In this document: one piece after another, positions 1 through 7,868 of the stretch
How the letters are laid out: every line of letters starts with the position of its first letter
Numbering within the stretch: the first letter of the stretch is position 1
From: Thermoplasmatota archaeon
GTDB taxonomy: Archaea > Thermoplasmatota > Thermoplasmata > Thermoplasmatales > Thermoplasmataceae
Reading direction: 5' to 3'
Assembly (NCBI GenBank): GCA_023487205.1
Contig: JAMDBT010000026.1
Span: 1 to 36,748 of the forward strand
Length of the DNA: 36,748 bases
Made by a program: the position numbers and the translations under genes
Notes under the pieces: generated by a model
What the model was told of the DNA's origin: nothing
The model's input: only the letters and a program-made list of their open reading frames with translations
The model's database searches: none

Positions 1-83
1 CCGTCTTTCTCCTCAAGGGAGTGCCTTCCCGTTTCAGGGGTGGACAGATATTCATCCCTTGAGAAAATAAGAAGGTTTCCTTT

Positions 84-148
84 GAGGGAAGTCCGTGTAT
101 CCCACGGCTGAAGCCTGTGGGTTTTACTGCTTCCCTCAAACTCCTAAC
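84..148. repeat. IS200/IS605-like terminal repeat, copy A
   Basis: This stretch matches 19329-19390 closely: a shared block starting GAGGGAAGTCCGTG, then a hairpin, then an almost identical tail ending CTCAAACTCCTAAC. In this copy the hairpin at 101-121 is complete, with arms CCCACGGC and GCCTGTGGG around a short loop containing GAA. Subterminal hairpins of this type mark the ends of IS200/IS605 and TnpB elements. No transposase lies beside it in the window, so it is either a solitary end or the end of an element extending left of the window. It stops 14 bases from the 3' end of the tRNA-Ala gene. Family assignment is inferred from the hairpin style. Confidence 0.55.
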
Positions 149-162
149 AATATTGATAACTA

Positions 163-234
163 TGGACTGGAGGGGATTTGAACCCCTGGCCTCTTCCATG
201 CCAAGGAAGCGATCTACCTCTGATCTACCAGCCC
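163..234 (-). tRNA. tRNA-Ala (anticodon GGC)
   Basis: The minus strand folds into a full cloverleaf. The acceptor stem is GGGCTGG with CCAGTCC, the D stem GATC/GATC, the anticodon stem CTTCC/GGAAG with loop TTGGCAT, and the T stem AGGGG/CCCCT with loop TTCAAAT. Anticodon GGC reads the alanine codon GCC. The third acceptor pair is G3-U70, the main identity element for alanyl-tRNA synthetase, which supports the call independently. The discriminator base is A and CCA is not encoded. There is no intron. Confidence 0.95.
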
Positions 235-270
235 TTTTCCGTGCAGGAACCTATCGGGAATGGTCGATTT

Positions 271-277
271 CTATAAA
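271..277 (-). promoter_or_regulatory. TATA box for tRNA-Ala
   Basis: The minus strand reads TTTATAG inside an A+T-rich patch, 37 bases upstream of the mature tRNA 5' end. A start about 24-26 bases downstream would leave a leader of about 15 bases to be removed by RNase P. The box is seen in the sequence; its use is inferred. Confidence 0.45.
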
Positions 278-378
278 CATTTTTATCACGGGTCAAGGTT
301 TTCACGATATTCCACGTCCAAGCCTGTTGGTGTAAAAATAACTGATAGCAACGATAATTAATGTTGTGGAGAACTAAG

Positions 379-385
379 TAAATTA
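379..385 (+). promoter_or_regulatory. TATA-like box for the pilus/secretion operon
   Basis: TAAATTA is centred near 382, which predicts a transcript start near 407, a few bases before the GTG at 414. The inverted repeat at 392-406 lies between this box and the predicted start, where a bound repressor would block initiation. No better candidate is seen upstream. Confidence 0.35.
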
Positions 386-391
386 GGCAGT

Positions 392-406
392 AGGTGCAAC
401 TCACCT
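392..406. repeat. Inverted repeat AGGTG/CACCT at operon start
   Basis: AGGTG and CACCT are separated by CAACT, forming a 15-base dyad between the likely TATA box and the first codon of the secretion operon. It could be an operator, or a hairpin at the mRNA 5' end. AGGTG also resembles a Shine-Dalgarno core, but it is 18 bases from the GTG, too far for a normal ribosome site. Confidence 0.4.
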
Positions 407-413
407 GCAATAA

Positions 414-2003
414 GTGTATATATCTCAATCTCAATTTGAGATGGCAATGGCTGAAGTCGCACTAAGGAGAAGGACGAGGGCAAGAAGACCCGTTGTCAAG
501 ACTGTCGAAGCTGAGAATTTCGACCTGATAGAGAGATATGAAATAGTGAAAGGATTCGGTTCAGTGGAAATTCTGTGGAACCGAAATTCCCTTGAAAACG
601 TGTATACTGTTGTTGAACCAAATCTCACTGATTATGAGAAAATGCAGACAGGAATACTTCCCCACGAGATGGAAATGGTAATACCCAATCTGAAAAAGTT
701 CAAGATTGGATCCAAGGAGATTGACATCGGAAATCTTCTAGACGCGTATGTGGATGCGTACAATGTCAAACTGACGAAGGACTCCAAGGAAAAGATCAAG
801 TATTACCTGAAAAGAGACTTCGAGGGGCTTGGCCCCATTGAAATTATCATCAAGGATCCGTACGTAGAGGATATCTCCTGCAACGGATACCAGACGCCAA
901 TCTTCGTGTATCACCGAAAATATGGATCGGTCAAGACCAATGTGCGATTTTCCTCAAGGGCCATGCTTGACTCCTATGTGATCAAGCTTGCCCAGATTTG
1001 TGGGAAAGAGGTGTCAGTGAGTGAGCCCATCCTGGACGGTGCTACTCCACAGGGACACAGGGTCCAGGCCATATATGGTGAAGAGATTTCTACAAAAGGT
1101 TCTACGTTTACAATCAGGTTGTTCAGGGAAAAGCCGTTCACTCCTGTGGAACTGATCAAATTTGGAACCGCGAGTGCGGAAATGGTCACGTATTTTTGGT
1201 ATATGCTGGAAAATCTGAGCTCTGCACTCATAGCGGGCGTTCCTGCCGTGGGAAAGACCTCGACGATGAACGCCATATTGATGCTTGTGCCACCGAGAAC
1301 GAAAATTTTCAGCATTGAGGAAACGCGCGAGATAAACATTCTTCACCAGAACTGGGTCGCCACCTCCACCAGGGAAGGCGAGTTCGACATTCAGGACACG
1401 GGAGAAGCCAGCAACCTCAGGATTGATATGTTTGAGTTGGTGAAAATGGCTATGAGGCAGCGACCTACCTACATTGTGGTGGGAGAGGTCAGGGGCCGAG
1501 AAGCTTCGGCACTGTTTCAGGCAATGTCCACGGGCCATACCACTTATTCGACGATCCACGCGGATTCAATGGAGGCGACCGTAAACAGGCTCGAATCCAA
1601 CCCTCTCAACATCCCAAGAATCATGATAACTTACCTTAACACCGTAATATTTAACAAATTCGTAAGAAGCGGTGACTCTGTGATCAGGAGAATCACCGAA
1701 GTTGATGAGATGTCCGGATTCAATACCGAAACCGGAGAGGTGGTTTACAATAAGGTATTCACGTACGATGCCTATAAGGGCAAACACTCCTTCATGGGCT
1801 ACAGCAATCTCTACAAGAAAGTCCAGTTTCTTAAGGGCCTTACCGCTTCTCAATTCAAGCAGGAATTTGAGTTCAGGAGAAAGCTTCTGGAGGAGATGGC
1901 CAGATCAGACATAACAAACTATATTGAGATCAATAAGATCATAAGTACCTATTACAAAGACCCCGATCAAGCAATGTCTATGGCTTCTGGAGAATTAGAA
2001 TGA
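414..2003 (+). CDS. Type IV pilus/secretion ATPase (VirB11/TadA/ArlI family), paralogue 1
   Basis: This is a 529-residue cytoplasmic ATPase of the GspE/TadA/ArlI superfamily, which powers assembly of type IV pili and related filaments. Walker A is GVPAVGKT at 275-282, the strand before Walker B ends in VGEVRG with Glu358, and a His box STIHAD lies at 379-384. The Arg-containing IEETREINI segment is near 301-309. The N-terminal 250 residues form the usual N-domain. Start choice is uncertain: GTG at 414 sits just after the predicted transcript start, while ATG at 441 gives a protein nine residues shorter with no clear ribosome site. It overlaps the next gene by ATGA. A second ATPase of the same family (4271-5821) belongs to the same operon. 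No prepilin or prepilin peptidase is in view, so pilus versus secretion is undecided. Confidence 0.88.
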   Translation: MYISQSQFEMAMAEVALRRRTRARRPVVKTVEAENFDLIERYEIVKGFGSVEILWNRNSLENVYTVVEPNLTDYEKMQTGILPHEMEMVIPNLKKFKIGSKEIDIGNLLDAYVDAYNVKLTKDSKEKIKYYLKRDFEGLGPIEIIIKDPYVEDISCNGYQTPIFVYHRKYGSVKTNVRFSSRAMLDSYVIKLAQICGKEVSVSEPILDGATPQGHRVQAIYGEEISTKGSTFTIRLFREKPFTPVELIKFGTASAEMVTYFWYMLENLSSALIAGVPAVGKTSTMNAILMLVPPRTKIFSIEETREINILHQNWVATSTREGEFDIQDTGEASNLRIDMFELVKMAMRQRPTYIVVGEVRGREASALFQAMSTGHTTYSTIHADSMEATVNRLESNPLNIPRIMITYLNTVIFNKFVRSGDSVIRRITEVDEMSGFNTETGEVVYNKVFTYDAYKGKHSFMGYSNLYKKVQFLKGLTASQFKQEFEFRRKLLEEMARSDITNYIEINKIISTYYKDPDQAMSMASGELE

Positions 2004-3445
2004 CAGAGGATGAAAAACCAAGGTTTACGCAGAGAAGAAGGCCACGGAAGGGGCCACTTCTTGACTCTTCAACTTCAGAAAAGGGAACCGTTGTCGAAAA
2101 CCCTCCTTCATTGGCAAATCAAGGGGAGAAAGAGAACATCGAACCGACCAAACCGATAATCCCATCCAGGCCGATTGTTGATACTTCCAGTGTGGTGGTA
2201 GACGCTGGAACAATTGAATCTACGACCAGGCAAACGGGTCAGACGGAAAATGAAACCTCCCAGAAAGCAATAGCCGGATCTTTTCCCACCGGTTACACGC
2301 GCCGCGAGACCAGACGAAAGCTCAAGCTGGAATCGAAGGAGAAGAAGGGCCTCGCGAAAGGATTTACCGCTCCCGTACAAACTGAGTTAGCTCTTCGAGA
2401 ACGTACTCCAGGAAAAAAGAAGCGTTCCGAGGTCAAGATGGAGTCTGATCTCTCGGCTTCGCTTGTTGGAGAAGTGAGCAGGGCCAAACCACGCCAGGTA
2501 ACTGCTTCCAGGCTTTCTTCCCTATTTGGAAAGCCTAAACAGGACCAGGACGAATTCGCACAGATGATGAAGCTGTTCAAGCAGTCGTCCGCCCTGACGC
2601 GCTTGTCCCTCAGATTCTTCAGGAATTTTCTTTCACACAGAGCCGAGAAATATGAGAAGCTTGAGTCGAATCTAAAGAAGTCCAAGCTGCCATATTCCGC
2701 AATTCAGTATCTTTCCACGGTTATGTTCATCTCCGTGGTAGTTGCGATTGTGGTTGGAGTGTTTGTCATCGTGTTTGCTTCCCTATTGGGACCGTTCTGG
2801 ATACTCCCCGTGGTGTTTGGAGTTGTTTCTATATTGGCATTTGCAGGCATCTACCTTAACCGACCCTCCTCAATTGCCAAGAAAAGAAAGAAGGATATCG
2901 ATGCAAAGATACCGATGGCCATAGGTTATATCGCGACAATGGCGTCTGCGGATATGCCAATCGACAACATAATGTACGAACTTGGGCAGAGCGCGGAATA
3001 CGGGGAGGTTAGCAGGGAAGCCAAGAGCATATCCATGGCTTCCAGATTCTTTGGGAGGGACATAATTTCCGCCATGAGAGAGGGGGCAAAAAACTCCCCC
3101 TCGCCGAAGTTCGCTGAATTCCTTCAGGGGATTGTGACCACCGTGACATCAGGGGGAAACCTGAAGGAATATTTCAAGACAAAAGCCGTTCAATACCAGA
3201 GCGAATTGAGTACCCTCCTGAGAACCAACGCGGAATCGATAGGCATACTTGCAGAATCCTACGTAACGGTCGGCGTTGCATTTCCCCTCATGCTAATTGT
3301 GATTCTCGGAGTGGTTGCCTCGCTCCAGTCCGGTTCCAGTGGTATGATAATAGTGCTATACCTTATTGATCTGATGATTATTCCCCTGATTACTGTGACG
3401 TTTGCGTTTCTTGTATCAAGCACAATCAAGGAGGTTAACCTTTGA
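2000..3445 (+). CDS. T2SSF-domain platform protein (TadB/ArlJ N-half-like) with long basic N-terminus
   Basis: This is a 481-residue inner-membrane platform protein. Residues 1-185 are polar, rich in Lys, Arg, Ser, Thr and Pro, and probably disordered. Hydrophobic segments lie at about 238-262, 264-285, 421-443 and 447-473, and a helical T2SSF domain occupies about 300-415 in the cytoplasm. This is the layout of TadB/TadC and ArlJ proteins, which couple the ATPase to filament assembly. ArlJ normally carries two T2SSF units in one chain; here the second unit is the next gene. The start is ATG overlapping the previous stop as ATGA. The long charged N-terminal extension is unusual and could contact the ATPases or DNA/RNA; its role is unknown. 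Confidence 0.82.
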   Translation: MTEDEKPRFTQRRRPRKGPLLDSSTSEKGTVVENPPSLANQGEKENIEPTKPIIPSRPIVDTSSVVVDAGTIESTTRQTGQTENETSQKAIAGSFPTGYTRRETRRKLKLESKEKKGLAKGFTAPVQTELALRERTPGKKKRSEVKMESDLSASLVGEVSRAKPRQVTASRLSSLFGKPKQDQDEFAQMMKLFKQSSALTRLSLRFFRNFLSHRAEKYEKLESNLKKSKLPYSAIQYLSTVMFISVVVAIVVGVFVIVFASLLGPFWILPVVFGVVSILAFAGIYLNRPSSIAKKRKKDIDAKIPMAIGYIATMASADMPIDNIMYELGQSAEYGEVSREAKSISMASRFFGRDIISAMREGAKNSPSPKFAEFLQGIVTTVTSGGNLKEYFKTKAVQYQSELSTLLRTNAESIGILAESYVTVGVAFPLMLIVILGVVASLQSGSSGMIIVLYLIDLMIIPLITVTFAFLVSSTIKEVNL

Positions 3446-4269
3446 AGCTGAAATTCAAGGCTCTGGTTGCGGGCTACTTTGCCTCGCTTGTATTCATCAT
3501 AATGTATGTGATCATATCGATTTCGTACGGCATTGCGTTCAACTATCTCCTGTCCTTTTCCGTTTTCTTTATCATAATATTCATCCCTTATGGTTTCTTC
3601 GACAGCATAGAGATGAAGAAATTCTATGAGTCTGAACGGCGCGTTCCTGACTTCCTCCGGGATCTGGCTGAATATACCACCTTCGGAATGCCAATTTCTC
3701 AGGCCATTGTCAGGACGTCCAATGCCGATTATGGCCCGCTTTCCGACGAAATAAAGAGAGTGGCGTCACTTATTTCGTGGGGACTGCCGGTGGAAGATGC
3801 ACTTGCGGACTTTGGAAAGAGCATGGGATCGGATAACGTCATTAGGGCAGGTAAAGTGATAGTCAAGGCGAGCGAGTCTGGAAGCAACATATCCGATGTC
3901 ATGACCATGGTTTCCGACTTCAATACGCAGATGCAGCTCCTCAGGAATCAGCGATTCTCTGAGATGAAGAACTACACTATGGTCATGCTGATCTCCTTTG
4001 GAGTATTCCTGTTTGTTATTCTTGCTCTTGATGTTGATTTTCTGCCGCATCTTGGTGCGGGTGGTTTCTCCCTGGGCGGTGGCTCTGGTGGACCTACAAA
4101 CGTGAGTACCATCGAGCAGATATTCAACATAGGACTGCTCGTGCAAGGTGGCGGAACGGGCATACTATCTGGAGTCCTGAGAGATGGCAGGATAAGCTCG
4201 GGTGCATTTCTGGCCGGAATAATGCTGGCAGTAAGCGTAGTAATACTTGCGATGATTAGCGTGGTCTAA
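3442..4269 (+). CDS. T2SSF-domain platform protein (TadC/ArlJ C-half-like)
   Basis: This is a 275-residue membrane protein. Hydrophobic segments fall at about 5-28, 32-52, 179-197 and 252-273, with a less certain one near 223-242. A cytoplasmic helical T2SSF domain lies at about 60-175, and a Gly-rich external loop at 205-218. The start is TTG at 3442, supported by GGAGG at 3430-3434 and by overlap with the preceding stop (TTGA). Together with the previous gene it makes up the equivalent of one two-unit ArlJ platform split into two chains. It is followed immediately by the second ATPase, giving the order ATPase, platform, platform, ATPase. Confidence 0.82.
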   Translation: MKLKFKALVAGYFASLVFIIMYVIISISYGIAFNYLLSFSVFFIIIFIPYGFFDSIEMKKFYESERRVPDFLRDLAEYTTFGMPISQAIVRTSNADYGPLSDEIKRVASLISWGLPVEDALADFGKSMGSDNVIRAGKVIVKASESGSNISDVMTMVSDFNTQMQLLRNQRFSEMKNYTMVMLISFGVFLFVILALDVDFLPHLGAGGFSLGGGSGGPTNVSTIEQIFNIGLLVQGGGTGILSGVLRDGRISSGAFLAGIMLAVSVVILAMISVV

Positions 4270-4270
4270 A

Positions 4271-5821
4271 ATGCTGCGGAGAACTCGTAGGAAGCAGGAT
4301 CAGTTAGTAGAAATCCGCATGAACGAGAGTTCTGAGCCGGACGACCTGTCTTTTGATGAAATAGTTCAGGGGCTCGTATATTCCAGGGTATTTATGAGCA
4401 AGGAAGACCGGAGCGTAAAGTACCACCTTATCGAGCCCTATATCGACGACGAACTTTCAGACATAATCGAGGAAGTTAAGCAGAGAGTCATAGACAGGGC
4501 TAGCTTTGACAGACTCGCCACGGACGACAGGGAGAAGGATTTCGAGAAGGTATATTCCGGGATCATCAGTGAGCTTGCGCTGGACTTCACCCCTGCCGAG
4601 AATACCGTGATGAAGTACTATGTGAGAAGGGACGTAGTGGAACTGGGGAGGATCCAGGGGCTGATGTACGACCAGAGCATTGAGGATGTTTCCTGCGATG
4701 GACAAAACGTCCCTGTTTTCGTGTTCCACAGGGCGCACGGATTTATTCCGTCCAACGTTATTTTCAAGGATGAGGGGGAGCTCAATACCTATGTCAAAAA
4801 GATTGTCCAGGACTCAGGGAAGCACATCTCCATATCCGTTCCCATTATCGATGCAACGCTTCCTGACGGTTCCAGGCTGCAGGCATCCTATGGGAGATAC
4901 ATTACCAGCAACGGACCTGCATTCACCATTAGGAAATTCAGGTCGAATCCTCTCAGTCCTGTCAGCCTGATAATGACTGGATCGGTATCCGCGAGAATAA
5001 TGTCATATCTGTGGATCCTTACGGAGTACGGCGCAAACATGATGGTTGCCGGCGGAACAGGATCCGGCAAGACCACTCTCCTCAATGCCATACTGCTCTT
5101 CATTCCCCCGCAGATGAAGGTTGTAAGCATCGAGGATACGAGGGAAATCAACATTCCGCATGAAAACTGGATCGCCACTGTCACAAGGTCCGGGTTCGGT
5201 GCACTCAACAAGTCAACCGGTAAGAGGGCAGGAGAGATCGACATGTTCGATCTTCTGGCCGCATCCCTCAGGCAGAGGCCTAACTACATCATCATAGGAG
5301 AAGTCAGGGGAAAGGAAGCTTTCACCGTTTTCCAGGCGATGTCCGCTGGAAGGTATGGATTTGGGACGTTTCACGCAGAAGATCCCAAGACGCTGATCCA
5401 CAGGCTCGAGTCCCCTCCAATCAATATTCCAAGGACTCTGATTACTGCACTTGACGTCATAATAATGCAGTCGCAATTGAGCTATAACAACAAGATGGTC
5501 AGGAGGGCCACCAGCATCTCCGAAATCACTGGTCTCGACCAGGCCACAAATGACATCATCGTGAACAATATCTTCAAGTGGACACCTGCCAACGACGTCT
5601 TCACCTTCTCGGGATTCAGCTATGTAATGAACAGGATCGCAGAAAGGATAGGAAAGACAGAAAGCGACCTTGAGCACGAGGCGGAGAACAGGGAACGAAT
5701 TCTCAATAAGATGATTGAGAAGAAATTCTACACTTACAGGGACGTTACCAGGATGATCACCATGTTCTACAAGGACAAAGAGGAACTCCTGAAAGAACTG
5801 GAATTGAACCTGGAAACTTAG
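4271..5821 (+). CDS. Type IV pilus/secretion ATPase (VirB11/TadA/ArlI family), paralogue 2
   Basis: This is a 516-residue paralogue of the first gene of the operon. Walker A is a textbook GGTGSGKT at 261-268, followed by SIEDTREINI near 287-296, the Walker B region IIGEVRGKEA with Glu344, and the His box at GTFHAED (His368). The ATG is one base after the previous stop. The two ATPases align along most of their length, including the N-domains, so they arose by duplication. They may work as assembly and retraction motors, or in a mixed complex. The stop codon overlaps the stop of the convergent antiporter gene by three bases. Confidence 0.9.
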   Translation: MLRRTRRKQDQLVEIRMNESSEPDDLSFDEIVQGLVYSRVFMSKEDRSVKYHLIEPYIDDELSDIIEEVKQRVIDRASFDRLATDDREKDFEKVYSGIISELALDFTPAENTVMKYYVRRDVVELGRIQGLMYDQSIEDVSCDGQNVPVFVFHRAHGFIPSNVIFKDEGELNTYVKKIVQDSGKHISISVPIIDATLPDGSRLQASYGRYITSNGPAFTIRKFRSNPLSPVSLIMTGSVSARIMSYLWILTEYGANMMVAGGTGSGKTTLLNAILLFIPPQMKVVSIEDTREINIPHENWIATVTRSGFGALNKSTGKRAGEIDMFDLLAASLRQRPNYIIIGEVRGKEAFTVFQAMSAGRYGFGTFHAEDPKTLIHRLESPPINIPRTLITALDVIIMQSQLSYNNKMVRRATSISEITGLDQATNDIIVNNIFKWTPANDVFTFSGFSYVMNRIAERIGKTESDLEHEAENRERILNKMIEKKFYTYRDVTRMITMFYKDKEELLKELELNLET

Positions 5822-7107
5822 ATTTCCTGTTTCGGAAGCAGCTTCTTAGCAAGATAAGGTGCATATATGGTTTGCATCACGATCGAGAATATGACCACGT
5901 ACGAAACAGTGACATAGATCATCTGCCCCCAATGCATCAGCAAGGCGTTATTGTTAGCCAGACCAACGGTGTAAGGAATAAGGGACATAACGACAGAAAC
6001 CACGCCTCTTGGACCAACGAGCCCCATGAAGGATGCGATCTTCTTGTCTATCCTGTACCTGGAGGGGTACTTGCTGACCAGTCCCAGGGATGCAAAGACT
6101 GCAACTGGTCTGGCAACGAACATCACGGCCATTGCAAGGAGAATTCCAGGCACCATGTAAAGATACATGTCCCCGAGGGTGAGCACTCCACCAAGCAGGA
6201 TAAAAATGATCGCCCTGGAAAGGAACGAAAGGTTCTGCTGAAAACTTGCCTCCCTCTCCCAGAATATTCCCTTGTCCGAGTAATTGCCGACCACCGCCCC
6301 TGTTGCTATCAACGCAGGGAAAGGCGTTATCCCGGCAGCCTCAAACAGGGTGAATTCCATAATTATAATGCCAAGCATGAATCCCACCAGCAGATTGTCA
6401 AAGTTGAACAGCTTGTTCAGGTAGATAACCAGGAAACCGATCGCAACCCCGGTCACCGACGGAATTGCGAGCTGGAGGATCAGGTAGAACACGGGCGCAA
6501 GTACGGTCCCAACCTGGGTCGCAACCAGGCTGAACAGAGAAACGTAGGATGCTCCTGGCACTATGACTGCTACTCCCAGTGAAACCAGCAATATCCCCAG
6601 GGGATCGTTAAAAAGACTCTCTCCCACCATTATCCCGGAGATTTCCTCCTCGACCCTGACTTTTCTGAATACGGGTATCAGGCTTGCTGGATCAGTTGGC
6701 GCAATGATTGCTCCAAAAATGAATCCGATAACGAGCGGAGCGCCTGACAATAGTGAAAACAGCAACGCTGCGATCACCGCGGTCATTATGAGGCCGATCG
6801 TATCCAGCGCAGCTATCCTCACAAGTTCCCTGTTTATGATCCTGAAATTGATTGTGTGGCTTTCCGCATAGAGTATGATCGTGATTCCCAGAAGTCCCAG
6901 TCCCACAGATTGGAAGTTTGACAGAAGGCCGATGGAAAAGGAGTTGCCGATAATTCCCAGCACAGGTCCCACAAGAAAACCTATCCCGATAAGGACGGGA
7001 AGATCGACAACTGAGATCTTCCTTGATATTGGGATGGCAAACGCTGCCAGGATCAGGATGAGGCTTATCTCAAGAAAACCCGGATAAACTCCCAGGGAAA
7101 ATGTCAT
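5818..7107 (-). CDS. nhaP: Na+/H+ antiporter, CPA1/NhaP type
   Basis: This is a 429-residue membrane protein with about 12 hydrophobic segments. CPA1 hallmarks are present: the TDP motif in the unwound helix (residues 138-140), GESLFNDP with Asn167-Asp168 forming the ion-binding ND pair, and the later GPRGVVS motif typical of NhaP proteins. The ND pair argues for a CPA1 antiporter exchanging Na+ (or K+) for H+. For an acidophile this contributes to cytoplasmic pH and sodium control. The ATG directly follows the nadE stop (TGAATG), so the two are co-transcribed and translationally coupled. There is no cytoplasmic regulatory domain. Confidence 0.9.
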   Translation of the reverse strand: MTFSLGVYPGFLEISLILILAAFAIPISRKISVVDLPVLIGIGFLVGPVLGIIGNSFSIGLLSNFQSVGLGLLGITIILYAESHTINFRIINRELVRIAALDTIGLIMTAVIAALLFSLLSGAPLVIGFIFGAIIAPTDPASLIPVFRKVRVEEEISGIMVGESLFNDPLGILLVSLGVAVIVPGASYVSLFSLVATQVGTVLAPVFYLILQLAIPSVTGVAIGFLVIYLNKLFNFDNLLVGFMLGIIIMEFTLFEAAGITPFPALIATGAVVGNYSDKGIFWEREASFQQNLSFLSRAIIFILLGGVLTLGDMYLYMVPGILLAMAVMFVARPVAVFASLGLVSKYPSRYRIDKKIASFMGLVGPRGVVSVVMSLIPYTVGLANNNALLMHWGQMIYVTVSYVVIFSIVMQTIYAPYLAKKLLPKQEI

Positions 7108-7803
7108 TCAGGTTTTCCCGCGGAGAAGATTTTCCGGTGCCTTTCGTTTGTGCCAGGAATCTCTGTACAACTTTTCTACCACTCGATTATCGGTTTCTAT
7201 TCCAGATAGGATCTTCCCTAGCTCAACATCAAGTTCTTCATATTTTATTCCCAACTCCTTTTCATCTGTCTGGTTTTCCCACAGGCCTGCGGAAGGTGGC
7301 CTCGCGAGTATGCTTTCCGGCACACCGCACTGTGCTGCAAGTCTCCTTACATCACTCTTAAAAAGGTGCATGATGGGTTCGATGTCACACGCACCATCAC
7401 CGAACTTCGTGAAATAACCTGTCAAGTATTCAGAAAGGTTCGTAGTGCCAAGGACAATTCCTCCCAGCAGGTTGGAATAGTAATAGAGCGCCGTCATCCT
7501 GATCCTGGCTTTTATATTCCCGAGAAGTTTCACATCTTTCACGCCGAGGGTGGAGGAAAATGATTCTGTCAACCTTGAAATATTGACCACCTCAATCGCC
7601 GGACCGTTTTCTGAAAGCTTGGCTATATCCTGGTAATCCTGCCGGGGGGTGTTGCCGTCAGGCATGAAGTATGCGTGCAGTCTTGTGGCATCGAGGGCGG
7701 AAGCCAGCTTGTAGACAAGTGCACTGTCTATTCCCCCGCTGACCGCAAGCACCATAGGCTTGCCATCGGTAAATTTTCTGAGGAATTCGATGATTTCGTT
7801 CAT
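7108..7803 (-). CDS. nadE: NH3-dependent NAD+ synthetase
   Basis: This is a 231-residue enzyme that converts nicotinate adenine dinucleotide to NAD+ with ATP and ammonia. It has the N-type ATP pyrophosphatase P-loop SGGIDSA near the N-terminus, followed by GTTNLSE, the segment GYFTKFGDGACDI and the PIMHLFKSDVR region. There is no nitrilase-like glutaminase domain, so it uses free ammonia. The ATG at 7803 was chosen because it lies about 20 bases after the start predicted from the TATA box at 7846-7852; a longer reading frame upstream encodes an atypical N-terminus that runs through the promoter. It precedes nhaP with no gap. Confidence 0.92.
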   Translation of the reverse strand: MNEIIEFLRKFTDGKPMVLAVSGGIDSALVYKLASALDATRLHAYFMPDGNTPRQDYQDIAKLSENGPAIEVVNISRLTESFSSTLGVKDVKLLGNIKARIRMTALYYYSNLLGGIVLGTTNLSEYLTGYFTKFGDGACDIEPIMHLFKSDVRRLAAQCGVPESILARPPSAGLWENQTDEKELGIKYEELDVELGKILSGIETDNRVVEKLYRDSWHKRKAPENLLRGKT

Positions 7804-7845
7804 CGTTGTATTTGTTTTCGACAGCAGCACGATATTCCAGATAAC

Positions 7846-7852
7846 ATATAAA
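7846..7852 (-). promoter_or_regulatory. TATA box for nadE-nhaP
   Basis: The 65-base gap between folD and nadE contains TTTATAT on the minus strand inside a long A+T run. It predicts transcription starting near 7824, a short leader before the nadE ATG at 7803. NadE and the antiporter can therefore be expressed separately from gdh-folD. Confidence 0.5.
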
Positions 7853-7868
7853 ATAAATAATTTTGATG

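Noticed and set aside
1014-1559. 181-codon minus-strand frame inside the first secretion ATPase
   Set aside because: It is antisense to the Walker A and B region of a clear ATPase and has a shadow-like composition.
5872-6582. Long plus-strand open frame opposite the antiporter gene
   Set aside because: It is rich in His, Cys and Arg in an irregular way, has no family motif, and mirrors the codon pattern of the well-supported nhaP gene on the other strand.
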